A stretch of 64,000 bases of DNA from Ampelocalamus luodianensis (GCA_036346255.1 CM070622.1:24640751-24704750), one strand, 5' to 3'; positions 1-11,416 are shown, counted from the stretch's first letter. Made by a program: numbers and translations. The notes: generated by a model not told the origin, from the letters alone.

Positions 1-2760
1 CACACCTTTTCTTCTTGACCATCTACTACAAATCCATCTGGCTGTTCCATGTAAATTTCCTCGTCCAACTCTCCATTTAGGAAAGCCGTCTTAACGTCCA
101 TCTGATGAACGAGAAGACTGTGTGAGGTAGCCAGAGATAGTAGTACTCGAATAGTGGTCAATCTAGCCACAGGTGAGTAAGTATCAAAGAAATCTTCGCC
201 TTCCTTTTGGGTATAACCCTTGGCCACAAGCCGTGCCTTGTACTTCTCGATAGTACCATCAGGCCTAAACTTCTTTTTGAACACCCACTTACATCCTACA
301 GGTTTACAACCATAAGGACGCTCAGTGATCTCCCAAGTTCCATGAGAGATAATGGAATCCATTTCACTACGGACTGCTTCCTTCCAGTATTCAGCGTCTG
401 GAGAAGCATATGCTTCAGAAATAGTACTTAGAGTATCATCCACAAGGTACACAATGAAATCAGGACCAAAAGACTTTGCAGTCCTTTGTCTTTTACTCTT
501 CCTCAGAATTTCATTATCTTCCTTCTCAGAAATTTGCTCAGGAGTTTGCTCGAAATATTCCATTGGAATGGCAGGTTCAGGAGTTGTATCAGGCTCCTGA
601 CTTGATGAAATAGGCATATCTTTCATCGAAAAAATATCCTCAAAGAATGTAGCATCTTTGGACTCCATAATTGTACCGACATGCACGTCAGGCACTCCAG
701 ATTTCACCACTAGAAATCTATATCCAACGCTATGATGAGCATAGCCTAGAAAAACGCAATCCACGGTTTTTGGTCCAAGCTTACGCTTTTTGGAAATTGG
801 CACATTGACTTTCGTCAGACAACCCCAAGTGCGCAAGTATGAAAGTGATAGTATTTTCTTCTCCTATTGTTCATATGGGGTTATCTCTTTATTCTTTGTA
901 GGAACCCTATTTAGGACATGACATGAAGTCAATATAGCCTCCCCCACCATGCTTTGGAAAGACCCGCTGTTTCTAACATGGTATTAACCAAATCTGTTAG
1001 AGTGCGGTTCTTTCTTTTAGCAATCCCGTTTGACTGGGGTGAATAGGGAGGCATCCTCTCATGGATTATTCCATGTTCCTCACAGAATAAATTGAACTCA
1101 TTAGAAAAGTACTCGCCGCCACGATCAGACCTAACCCTTTTGATTTTCTTTTCAAGTTGGTTCTCGACACGCTTTATAGATTTTAAAGTAGTGAAGAGCT
1201 TCATCTTTAGTTTTCAAAAGATACACATAACAGAACTTAGTGGAGTCATCAATCAAAGTCATGAAATATCTATTACCACCTTTTGTCAACACAACATTCA
1301 TCTCACACAGATCTGAATGTATGAGTTCTAATGGTGCCAAGTTTCTTACCTCCGCGGCCTTATGAGGCTTACGAGGTTGCTTTGATTGAACACAAACTTG
1401 ACACTTAGAACCTTTGGCAAGGATGAATTTCGGGATTAACTCTAAACTGGCTAACCGCGTTATGCAACCAAAATTTATGTGACAAAGTCGTGAATACCAA
1501 ATAGTAGTCTCATTACCACTGAAAACATGGTTCACAACATTGTTACACAAATCTGAAAGAGATAGGCGGAACAAGCCTCCTCACACATAGCCTTTACCAA
1601 CAAATTGTCCACACTTGGACATTACAAATTTATTGGACTCAAATACCAGTCTAAAGTCATCTCTACACAAAAGAGATCCGCTCACGAGATTCTTATTGAT
1701 AGATGGCACATGATGCACGTTCTTCAGTTGCACAATCTTCCCCGAATTAAACTTCAGATCGACCGTGCCAACGCCATGAACAGTGGCATGTGACCCATTC
1801 CCCATTAGAACGGCTGAATCCCGAGTGACCTGGTAAGAAGAGAACAATGAAATATCAGCACACACATGTATATTAGCATCAGTATCTATCCACCAATAGG
1901 TAGATTGACATACGGAAAGAACAGTAGGTAAATTACCATACCCTGATGTTCCCGTTTCAGTAGTACCAACGACAACATTAGCAGACTTAGAATTCTGCCC
2001 TTGCTGATTCTTCCCACCCTTACGTTGACTGCAATCCTTGGCCCAATGATCAGGTTCGCCACACACAAAGCAAGGGCTATCTTTTGTGTTCTTCTTCTTC
2101 TTCTTGAAGCTAGTTGTTTGTGCGATCTTGTTCTTGCCTTTGAACTTTTGAGCTTGGCCATTCTTTTTATGTACCACATTGGCACTAGACTGTCCCTCAT
2201 TACCTCTAATGTGTGTATCTTTTGCCCTCGCCTTCTCTTCAACATTAAGAGACCCAATGAGATTTTCAACAGAAAACTCCTGTCTCTTGTGTTTCAGGGA
2301 AGTAGCAAAATTCCTCTAAGAAGGAGGAAGCTTGGCAATAATGCCTCCCGCGACAAACTTGTCCGCTAACACACATTTGAAGTGCTCTAGTTCTTTGGCT
2401 ATGGATTGTATCTTATGAGCCTGCTCAACTACAGAACGACTGTCAACCATTCTATAGTCATGGTATTGCTCCATGAGATACAATTCACTGCCTGCATCCG
2501 AAACCCCAAACTTGGCCTCAAGTGCATCCCACATCTCTTTCCCAGTTTTGATCACCATGTATGCATCAACTAACTTCTCACCAAGAACGCTTATCGCGGT
2601 ACCTTTAAAAAGGTTATCAGCAGCCTCGAACGCTTGCTCCTGTTCAGGAGTAAGTGTTCCTTCAGGCTTGCCACTTGCCACATGAAAAACGTTCATGGTA
2701 GTTAGCCAAAGCACCATCTTGGTGCGCCACCTCTTGTAATTCGCACCGTCGAATTCATGA
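1..2760 (-). pseudogene. Ty1/copia gag-pol, 5' two thirds (gag, integrase, start of RT), decayed
   Basis: Read on the minus strand from 2760 down, this is a copia polyprotein in the usual order. A gag domain (about 2316-2750) is followed by a CCHC zinc knuckle CFVCGEPDHWAKDC (near 2050-2090), the GAG-pre-integrase segment (about 1420-1570, with SKCQVCVQSKQPRKPHK), the integrase core (about 930-1400, with IHSDLCEMN and LIDDSTKF), and the start of reverse transcriptase at the left edge (HQMDVKTAFLNGELDEE, about 30-110). Frames shift at about 1150, 1580 and 2300, and stops occur in the 200-900 stretch, so it cannot make a full polyprotein. In the integrase the position usually occupied by the catalytic Glu (NGxAERKN in relatives) reads NGIAKRKN. 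The 3' part of the element lies left of the window. The family call is secure; the subfamily is not assigned. Confidence 0.9.
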
Positions 2761-3930
2761 GGGTTTTAGCGCAATGCAAGAAACCGATTGACTAAAAATG
2801 CCTATAATAAGGTTTTGGATTGTTGAAAGTATGAGTATTTTTCGAATTACTTTAATCCAGAAATATAGTAGATAAATCATGAGAATTACTCTAGTCATTT
2901 TCACAAAGTAAATGAACAAGAACACTATAGCCATACTAAGATCCAGAAGGACATAAACTAGTATACCTATCTCAGTGTTCAAGTTAACAACAAATAAGAA
3001 AACTAACCAACAAATATGTGTAAGATAGACATACCGGATGCGATGAAGGAGTAGCGGCAGAGGAGTTCCGGATCCAAAGATGCGGCGGCAGAGTCTTATC
3101 GTTTGTCATAGCGTAGTGGTAGTAGTCGTGCGATTGATGTAGACGTGCGAGAAACGAATGAAGAAGAAGAAGCGGCGATCGTGCGAACGCTCCCAAAACC
3201 TTATTCGCCGCCGCCGCAAGCCTTCGATGACGATGGTTCCGAGGCTCGCTCTCCGGTGCGACCGTACACGCGCCTCGCCGGGATGGAGATCGCCGGAGAC
3301 AGCAATAAAACCAGTGGTATACTATTGTCTTTCGTGGAGAGTTTTTGTCCGCCAGAAGAACAAGTGCTCTGTTCCATATAATGGCAAAAACCCAGAGACT
3401 AGAAACGGTCGTCATTACCCACTAGTAACTGCAGCCATTACCCAGTCACTAGTAACCGCAGCCATTACTGCTACCGATTTCTGAAACAGAGCATGTTCTA
3501 CTTAATGGCAAAAACAAAGAGACTAGAAACGGTCACCATTACTCACTGGTAACTGAACCGTTACTGCCAGCCGTTTGTTAATGCCATTAACTACGAGTCA
3601 GTGCGTTTCGATTTTCGAATAGATAAAGAAAAACACGCACGCACCCGACACGCCTGCGTACGCGCGCACACGCACACGCACACGCACACGCAACGCACGG
3701 CACGGCTCGGCTCGGCGTGGCGAGGCGAGCGAGCGCGCGCGTGTATTGGCTCTCTCCAATTCCACAAGGGGGCTACCACGTTCCACCTTTTAAAATGGTG
3801 TAACTCCCATTCAACTCTCCATATGGGACTAAATAGTTTTAACACATGCACATGGGTCTTTGGGATTTTCCAGGAATTGATTAGGATTAAACATGGGCCC
3901 AGCCCGTATTAATTCCAACACAACAATCTC
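2761..3930 (-). mobile_element. Leader and LTR-like region of the left copia element
   Basis: On the minus strand a copia-like LTR start, TGTTGGAATTAATAC, lies at about 3925, and the gag of the adjacent copia begins near 2760. The DNA between should therefore hold the LTR and the leader. I could not find the LTR 3' end or a tRNA-Met primer site. Two related stretches around the words catataatggcaaaaac (about 3376) and ctacttaatggcaaaaac (about 3498) form an imperfect tandem repeat of roughly 120 bp. No host gene is visible here. Open frames on both strands at 3145-3484 look like chance frames of GC-rich LTR DNA. Confidence 0.55.
3667..3700. repeat. CACACG simple repeat
   Basis: A run of cacacg units in the LTR-like region of the left copia, followed by a gagc/gcgc-rich stretch to about 3740. 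It explains the valine/cysteine/arginine-rich minus-strand reading frames here. Confidence 0.8.
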
Positions 3931-3990
3931 CTGATATTGGCTTGGATGGTTCGAAATGCTGATTTCCACTGTGTCTTTTTGGTTGGTTTG

Positions 3991-4280
3991 TGTTAGGAAC
4001 CAGAGCTCCTCTCGATGAAGAACGCAGATGATAGGGGTGAGAAGCCAGAGCTAGACAAAAAGAAAGAAGAACTTGGGAGAAGCTACTTTGTATTGATTCA
4101 TAATTGCCTCAAACAATTACAGGGCATCGTCTTATATAGAGACGGCTGAAGTATCCTGAAGGGATACGGAGTCTACTTCTCCTTTCCTAATACAATAACT
4201 TTCCTATGCAACGTCCTGAAGGGACAGCTAATAGCCGAACCTACCATAACCAAAAAGGATTTCCGAACTGGTCCGTAACA
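3991..4280 (-). mobile_element. Ty3/gypsy 3' LTR (290 bp), minus orientation, solitary
   Basis: On the minus strand the LTR starts TGTTACGGACCAG at 4280 and ends CTCTGGTTCCTAACA at 3991, so it has TG...CA ends. It contains a TATA-like stretch (plus-strand tcttatataga near 4130). It is preceded on the minus strand by a purine-rich tract (4281-4296), as expected for a 3' LTR. The partner 5' LTR is absent, so the element is truncated. Confidence 0.75.
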
Positions 4281-4345
4281 TTTCCCCCCTCCTTTTGAAA
4301 CAGCTTGTCCTCAAGTTGACAGTCAGGAAACTACCTCATCGGCCA
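4281..4345 (-). pseudogene. C-terminal tail of a gypsy polyprotein running into the LTR
   Basis: Minus-strand translation just before the LTR gives FPDCQLEDKLFQKEGGN. This resembles the LEDKL...EGG tail at the end of many plant Ty3/gypsy polyproteins, next to the polypurine tract. A stop lies just upstream (around 4328), and no further pol sequence is seen before the junction with the next element. Confidence 0.55.
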
Positions 4346-4515
4346 TGTGATCCTCCGAGCGCTCGTACAGCGGGATTCTCCATGGGAGCGTCCCTGGGGG
4401 CTGAAGACGTCAGGCTAAAGTCACAAGACGCAGAAGTGAGTCAACTCGTAAAAGATAAATAGTAAGTAGTTATTACACTTATGTTTTTTACATACCTCTG
4501 TGCGCTGGACCTTAC

Positions 4516-6242
4516 TCAAAACTTGGGAGCAACCTTCCTGACGGAAGATTTCTTCGATTTCTTCTCAACCACTGCTGATCGAGATGCACTCGGGACAACG
4601 GGAGTCGCCTCCTCCCGATTTCCCGAGTGGTTGAGGTTAGTCTCGACCACCCTAAGAGCGATGCTCCCCTCGGCCTCAGATCCCACTGGAGCAGCGGTTT
4701 CCTTCACAAAAGACATGAAGTTCTTCCAGTTCTCCTTTTCTAGCTGTCTTATGAAGCCACGAGAAGCTGAAACTGGGAATGACTTGTTGTCGTAATAGAA
4801 GGGTACCTTAACCTTGGGGACCTTGCGCTTAAGGGCAAGGGCCTCTTCTTCTGCTTTTTTTCTTCGCCGCAGCCATGTCCGTGACGAATTTAGCAAAAGG
4901 AGCGGGAGGAGCCGAACTCGAACCCCCCTTGTCGCCGACTTTTACCAGTCGACGTTTCTTGGTTGGAGGGGACTTTGCAGACTCCGCTTGCGCAGTCGCC
5001 CCAACAACCACCAAATCGACTTCCTCGTCGTCGTGGCCGTTCTCCATGCCTACTTTCTGTTAAGGAACAGAAAAAGAAAAGTGGACGTAAGTTCTTCTAG
5101 GTCACTAGCTGGTCGTAAGTACGACCAGCCCAAAAGTCGTTATGTTTCTACGACATTGTGTAATCGTAATCCTGTTACGATTACGTCCGGTCGTAAGTTT
5201 TTCTACGATCAGTAACCAGTCGTAAGATTTTCTACGACAAACCTGTTATTCATATCTCGATGTACGACAACAAACGCCTAAAGGCACGATTGTTTTTTCA
5301 ATTACCTTTAGGCGCTCCTCTTTCTCTTCCGCGGTTAAAACCGCGAGGATTTGAGGAGCAGTTAAGTTGGCCGGGCTCTTCTCGCAGATGAGCCTGACGC
5401 GAGCATCAACCTCCCCTGAGGAAGATCTGAATGCATGGATAGAACGATTAGCAGACTAAATCGGGATTAATCAAGGATAAAGCCAAAAGAGTAAGTTTTT
5501 CTACTCACCGTCCTTATAGTCCCTGGTCGGGTCATCCTTTCCCGAGTACCTCCACATGGGAGGAACTCGTGCATTCAAAGGGCTAATTCGGCGCGTGATG
5601 AAGTCCTTCATGACGTGCCAGCCGGTGAGCCCCTCCGACTTCAAGTCTTTGACAGCTTGAATATAGGGGGGCTATCCGGTCGAGATTACTGGGAGTCGAG
5701 TCCCAGGAAGAAGACCGCTCGACGGCCTTTCCGGCGAATGAGAGGCTATCTTCCTTGGTAACCTCCCAGTAAAATCACTTCTTCTTCCACCCCGGCCATG
5801 ACGACCGGGTAAACATCTGAATGTACTCCTTCGACTTATCGTCGTGGAGCTTCAGATCGTAGCTACCGGCAATCCCGGCTTGACGAGCCATTCCGTAGTA
5901 ATATTGAAAAAGCTCGAGGTCCGCCGGAATCCCCAGGTAGGCCTCACACAAGTACACGAACACGCTCAGCATCGTGATGGAATTAGGACCAAGGTTCACT
6001 AATTCCACCCCGAAGTGCTCGAGCACGAGTGTGAGGAAGGGGTGAGCAGGCAATCGGAGGCCGCACTCGCAGTACGCCTGGAAAACTGGAATTTGGCCTT
6101 CCTCTCCCGACGGCCAATGCTGCTCATTTGTCGCAATCCACTTCATGAGAAGTCCCTCAGGGATCTTCTCGGCGGTGACTAGAGCGGTCATCTTGGCATC
6201 ATCCATCTCCGACTCAGCCCACTCAGAGACGATCCTAGCCAT
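4516..6242 (-). pseudogene. Antisense additional ORF of Tat-like element, Transposase_28-type (PF04195-like) domain, spliced, copy A
   Basis: The gene starts at ATG 6242 (MARIVSEWAESEMDDAK). Exon 1 (to about 5509) carries the conserved grass 'putative gypsy-type transposon' core, with HFGVELVNLGPNSITML and later MWRYSGKDDPTRDY. Exon 2 is about 5306-5415 and exon 3 runs from about 5056 to the stop at 4516. Both introns have GT-AG ends (donor GTGAGT at 5508 and acceptor CAG at 5416; donor GTAATT at 5305 and acceptor CAG at 5057). Exon 3 begins near MENGHDDEEVDL and is rich in Lys/Glu. Damage seen: a stop at 5775-5777 where the frame otherwise continues, a C-run frameshift near 5668, and a T-run frameshift near 4855. 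Such antisense genes between pol and the 3' LTR are known for Tat-lineage elements. Their biochemical role is not established, and the exon limits are my reading. Confidence 0.7.
5090..5245. repeat. TCGTA/TACGA dyad array inside intron 2 of the antisense gene
   Basis: Five dyads of the same type as in the LTR. One is a 9-bp-arm palindrome (ctggtcgtaagtacgaccag) and another has 9-bp arms (taatcgtaa/ttacgatta). It lies wholly within the predicted 249-bp intron (5057-5305). Confidence 0.75.
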
Positions 6243-6382
6243 TTTCTCTTAAAGGCGAGAAGAATTGGATTTGGGAAAAAAATCCAAGCAAGTGTACGGA
6301 ATCACCGACAGTGGAAGAGACGAGAAAGCAACAAACTGTTGGGTGAAAAGGTGAGAACTCTAAGTTTTACCTCCACGACCCG

Positions 6383-6389
6383 TTTTATA
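6383..6389 (-). promoter_or_regulatory. Probable TATA box of the antisense gene, copy A
   Basis: TATAAAA on the minus strand, 141-147 bp upstream of ATG 6242. The same box at nearly the same spacing occurs before the antisense gene in copy B (13859-13865) and copy C (16332-16338). That conservation is the main support. Confidence 0.5.
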
Positions 6390-6597
6390 ACCATGTACTT
6401 GGAACGAAACGTCGTGGAATCCCAACAGTTTCCACCGCTTCGAGAATTGCTTCGACGGGTAGGCTTTTAACCTGCCCGTTCGAAAGTCCCAAGACACTTT
6501 TTCACACCTCAAGTGAAATTACCATCTTGACCTTCGGGTCAAATGAAAAGCCAATCGGAAAAGTTTTTGCTTCCGGTCATAAGGCCACGATTGCTCC

Positions 6598-6640
6598 AAA
6601 GTCGTAAGATATTCTACGACTATCCTGCAATCGTAAATAT
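6598..6640. repeat. Isolated TCGTA/TACGA dyads in the 3' leader of copy A
   Basis: An aagtcgtaag...tacgact dyad lies between the antisense gene and the LTR, with a half-dyad following. The same unit occurs at about 14073 (copy B) and about 16108 (copy C). Confidence 0.6.
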
Positions 6641-6799
6641 TCTTAAACAAATTACCTCAAAGCATATTTCTGGTCGAGAGAATCATATGTTGAAGAGTTT
6701 TTCCTTCAATGTACTTCTTATGACCTCTTGATGGTTAAAAGATCATCTACGACCCTTCGGTTAAAGTAAGCTATTTTCACTTGAAGCTGGGGGGCTAGA

Positions 6800-7548
6800 T
6801 GACGAGGATCTAATAATCCTCATTTTATTATTCCATAATCATGTAATATGACGTCATATGACATACCCCTTAATATTATAAGGGAAGAGCAAGTCAGGTA
6901 GTCGTAAGTTCTTCTACGACTACCCCCTAGTCGTAAGCACTTCTACGACTATAGTGTAATCGTAAGTTCTTCTACGATTACGTCCGGTCGTAAGTCTTTC
7001 TACGACCAGTACCCAGTCGTAAGCCTTTTTACGACTACCCCCTAGTCGTAAAGTTCTGCTATGACTAGGTTTGCTACGACTTCCTCACGACCAAATGGGT
7101 CCACTTGCCAGAAAACCCATTTAATAGTGAGAATCCAAACAATCAAAATACGTAGTTATGCCCGACATAACTACAGATAATTCTCCACTATCTCTGACTG
7201 ATAACCGTTTGACAGCATGGGGAGGTTACTACTCCAGTAATTACTCTCATTATTACGCAATAATGAGCGACTAATTAGCCTGGAATGACAACAGTCACTA
7301 CTGCATAGTATAAATAGGTGTCTTTTGGAGATAGAAAGGTGAGGCTTTTTGGGAGACAGTTAGTAAGACCCTCAGCTGATTGTAATCCAGATACCCAATA
7401 TAAGATACACATGAGTAGGGTTGTTATTCTCTCCTAAGAAGGCTCGAACCTGTATAAAAATCCCATTGTCTCTTTCATCTGCGTGATCAATTGTGGAGAC
7501 CCCCCCATCAAACAATCTTTACGTAAGATCGGTTCTAAAACACCGACA
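6800..7548 (+). repeat. LTR of Tat-like element, copy A (749 bp)
   Basis: Starts TGACGAGGATCTAATAATCC and ends ACACCGACA. Copies at 14274-15022, 15189-15937 (inverted) and 23890-24614 (inverted, 27 bp short) share the full structure. A TATAAATA box near 7311 would start transcription rightward. A dyad array fills part of U3 (6899-7080). Confidence 0.85.
6899..7080. repeat. U3 array of about six TCGTA...TACGA dyads, copy A
   Basis: Six tandem units of about 27-30 bp, each a short dyad with the core TCGTA, an 8-10 bp spacer, then TACGA. The arms extend 2-3 bp further in a unit-specific way (AGTCGTA/TACGACT, AATCGTA/TACGATT, GGTCGTA/TACGACC). Equivalent arrays lie at about 14374-14560, 15650-15845 and 24345-24515. 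Confidence 0.85.
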
Positions 7549-7974
7549 ATTGCATTCATGAAAATCTTATAAAAAGGTGTTCTTGCTCTTGTGCTAAATC
7601 TTAATTATTAAAATCTAGAGCAAGATGGTTGTGGCAAATTAAGGGGGAGTGCTAAGTCATAATCATGTATATCACATCGCTAAGTGAGCCCAAATAAATT
7701 AAGTGCTAGTAATATTTTTCAAAATGAACCATTTAGCCAAAAAGTCAAAAATTTGAAATTATTGGTATATCCTTTGAAAAATTAGTTGCAAAATGTATAC
7801 AATGCGTTTCAATGGCTTTCCAAAGGTTTTGGCTTAAGAAAAAGCTATTTCAAATAAAAATGAGTTTCTATCCAAAATTCTAGATTCTAGAATCTTGTTT
7901 TTGACATAAACTAGATTTTTGTGTAAAATCTATTCTAAAAGGAATTTGACATTTGTCCCAGAAGGAAAATACTA

Positions 7975-8200
7975 GAGTTGGCTATTCTAAACATTTTTCA
8001 TATTCAAATGATTTCCAAAAGACCAACTCATCAAAAGTTATTTGATTTTGAAACTCGTCGAAAAAACCGGTTTGACCTAAGTGGTCACTTTCTAGCACTT
8101 AAGTGAGTTTAGCCATTTGAACCTAAATTATTCACATGAATAGGTCCATGATGGTATTTATGACTCATACATGCAATTGGATGCTATAGATTTCATCAAA
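7975..8200 (+). repeat. First copy of a diverged direct repeat (partner about 9830-10060)
   Basis: Both copies follow the same order: a ttggctattc/ttggtcatttc segment, caaaagaccaac, aaaagttat, a tttgaa...cgaaaaa segment, tttgacct, tttagc(c/t)atttga, then atttat(g/a)actcatac. They are about 1.86 kb apart and clearly diverged by indels and substitutions. Confidence 0.65.
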
Positions 8201-10111
8201 TGCTCAATTTGGCTCCTTTTGTGAAAAGTCTCAAAAATATGTTTTCATTTGCAAAATCAAAAACTTAATTCATAAAAACTATTTGAAAGTTGGATTTCTA
8301 AAGGCTAGATAAGTTGGAAATGCTCCAAATATATTTATTTAGATGTTTGTGTGAAAATTTGGAGCAATGTACAATAATTCAATCTTTTCTCCAAAATTTG
8401 AATCAAACTATCGATTCTGATTTCGCGATCGACAACCGTTATTCAGCCGGTCTTACCGCAAGAATCTGGTCTGACCACCTCTGTGCCGCCGGTCTGACCG
8501 GACCTGGAGAATTTTGTTGTTTTGTCCAAACTTGTCTATTTCTCATTCTTTGCAGCCACTCCCTTTGCTCCCTTTGGTCAAATTGATCCTTGCTATCTTT
8601 GCTAGCTACTCCAATATACTTTATTGACTCCATATACCATTTTAAACTCATTGTGATATATTTATCATTCAAATGATATTCTTTGAAGTGGTAGCTTTTT
8701 TTGATCATTTTTGACCTCGGCATGAGAATCATATTTGTTTCTACAAGTGGTATCCTTGTTTTTACAAGTGGTATTCATTCAAGATATCATCTTATCCCTT
8801 TATGTGAATATCTTTTAAGTGGTATCTATTTCATACCATGCCGATTAATTCTTTTCAAACCAAGGTCTCTCTGATACTTGATATCTCTTCAAGTGATATC
8901 TCTCCAAGTGGTACCAAGTCTCTACAAATGGAATTTATTATTCTTGGTACAATCTCTTCTCTCAAACGAATTATTTCTTTCTCTCTTCTCTTTGGATGCT
9001 TTCCTTGAAGATCATTGCAAGAGAAGTACAAGCACCTTGAGATTTCAAATCTTGTCGACATATGGATTTACAAATGGTATTTACAAATGTTATCTACAAG
9101 TAGTATCGTCAACTCGTGGTATCCACAAGTGAAGTTCAAAGACTATCTTTCAAGTGTGATCCACATAAAGATAATGGGGAAGAATGTTTTTGGTGCTTAA
9201 TGTCAAAAGGAGAATTTGATTGAAAATCTTTTTGTCAAAAGAGAGAAGATTAAAGTCATCATAAGTTTTGGATGGACATATTTTAAAGAGATGACAAAGC
9301 GGGAGATATTGAATGGATGGAGAAAGCTTTTGTGTGCCAAAAGAAAAAGAGAAGAATGTCAAGGAGAAGAACCTCGGTGTAAGGGGGAGTTTTTCTTAAA
9401 AAGTTTTGGAAAATCTATAATGAAAACCTTTTTGAGTTTTACTTTAAAATGGGTATTCTATTTTATGGAAAAACTAATTTACATTTTGTCCAAAATGGTT
9501 TAAGGATCTTGCGAATGCATGTTTTCATTCTCATTTGCTTCATTTGGTATTCTTGGAGTGACATTGTTAATAATATGCAAGTTTAGCTTTTTAAAGATCC
9601 TCTTTGGTCAAAAGTAAAAAATCTTGCTTAAAAAGTTCAAATTTGTGAAAAACTATATAAGAGTACTTAAATATGTATTTTAAATATTTTCCAATGCTTT
9701 TAGAGTAAAAATTCCTATTTTAGAAACAAAGTATCAAATTTGGCCTCAAAATGATCTTGATTTTGAATTAAACGACATATTTTTCTAAATCAAAATCCTT
9801 TGAGTATTTAAAAAAGTTGTCAATACCAAACTCGTAGGGTTGGTCATTTCAAACATTTCTCAAGTTCAAAGTTTTTACAAAAGACCAACCATTGAAAAGT
9901 TATATTAATTTGAAGTTCATCGAAAAACTAGTTTTGACCTAAAATGACCTATTCTTGCATATAGTAAGTTTAGCTATTTGAGCCGGATTTTTTGAGTGTC
10001 TTGACTTGAAATAGTATTTATAACTCATACAAAGACAAGAAAGTGAAAAAATCCATGAAATTCAAATTGGTTGGCATTTTGAACCTTTAATGCAAAATCA
10101 TTCTCTTTTCT

Positions 10112-10445
10112 TGCCTACAAAAGCGTTTTTTGCCATATCTTTTGAAAGAAAAATCCTTATTCAAAAATTCTTCTTGGAAAACATTTGAAATAGTCCAAAG
10201 TTTAATTCTGGAAATTTTCAAAGTATGTGGACTTCTTTTGAAAAGGTTTTGCCTTTTTCTTCTCTTTGAACAAAAATCTTGCCTACAAAGCTCAATTTGG
10301 CATATCTTTTGAACAAAAACTCCTTTTTCGAAAATTCTCGTTGGAATATATTCCTAGGAGCCTAAAGTTTATTTCTGCAAAATTTCAAATCATTTAGACT
10401 TTATTTGAGAAAGATTTTACTTTTTCCCACTTTGGTCAAATGTTA
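10112..10445 (+). repeat. Imperfect tandem duplication, unit about 168 bp
   Basis: Two units each begin gcctacaaa and share catatcttttgaa, a(a/c)tcctt(a/t)ttc, ttgga(a), aaagttta(a/t)ttctg, then a (g)gactt...tttgaga/aaa segment. The junction is near 10277. Confidence 0.6.
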
Positions 10446-11416
10446 AAAATTCAGACTTTTGTAATGTTTTGAGCTGATTTGTGATTTTTGTATTTCCAAA
10501 TGGGTTCATAATTTGAGGAAGATATAATGATAATATTTTATCCTCTATAGTTTATCTTGTATTCCAAATTTTCTCAGATTTATTGGAGCTCATTTAACCA
10601 GTGTTTCAGCTGTCTGAATTTGAGGAAGATAAATGGAATTGTCAAAATCTGAAAAACCTGAAATTTTCAGTTTTCTAAAACATTGTGATTTTCATATATT
10701 CAAAATGGTTGATATTTGGCTGTGCCTCCCAAAATGAAAATTGTGTGTATCTGTAAGGGCTAGCTCCATGAGTTATTTCATATTTTTCGGAGCTTGTTTC
10801 CACACATTTTAAGTGTTGGTTTTTGAGCACTTTTTGCAAATTGAAAGAGTACTTTGAAGAGATTTCAAGAGTGAGCTTATTTGAATGTGTTTCAAATATC
10901 ATTTCCTTCAGTTAACTCAAAATATGACATTATATCAAGTTGTTTTACTCTTTTCGGCCATATAGGGAGGAGTTTGTGACTTCTTAAGGTTTTCTTCAAA
11001 ATGATTGAAACCAAACACCCAAAATTGCTCATATGTATCTCTTTCATACTCTTTATAACCAAAATAAAATGAATTATATTGTCAAGCTCATGTTTTTGCA
11101 AAGACTCTCTTTTGGTTTAGATTTGTTTTGGATTTTTGGTGATTAATGCCAAAAGTGGGAGAATTTGTGTGAGCTACTTTTGGATGACTTTTCATGCATG
11201 TCTCATTTGTATGCTTAAGAATTCATTATGTGCATAGGTCTTATATTGGTTAATGACATGCATAGATATAGTTCAAAAGCTTAAATTATTATCTTATGAT
11301 GATTTATATCCAAATATTGCTATTGATGATGGATTTGTCATCAATCACCAAAAAAGAGGAGATTGAAGGATCTAGACCCCCGCGCATTATGTGTTAATAG
11401 AGTATTTTGGTGATTA

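Larger units (their letters stand above)
4400..7548 (+). mobile_element. Tat/RIRE2-like Ty3/gypsy element, copy A: 3' end only
   Basis: This is the 3' portion of a plus-oriented gypsy element. It holds an antisense additional gene (minus strand, 6242 down to about 4516), a G-rich polypurine-type tract GCTGGGGGGC (6786-6795) and a 749-bp LTR (6800-7548). Orientation is set by the G-tract lying directly before the LTR and by a plus-strand TATAAATA in the LTR. gag-pol and the 5' LTR are missing, so the left border (about 4350-4480) is a truncation. The 3' border is exact. The flank reads ATTGC, but no partner duplication is left. Confidence 0.75.

Noticed and set aside
6899..7080. A CRISPR-like array of palindromic repeats.
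   Set aside because: The units have no unique spacers of uniform length, and the host is a plant. The repeats sit in LTR U3 and recur in every LTR copy.
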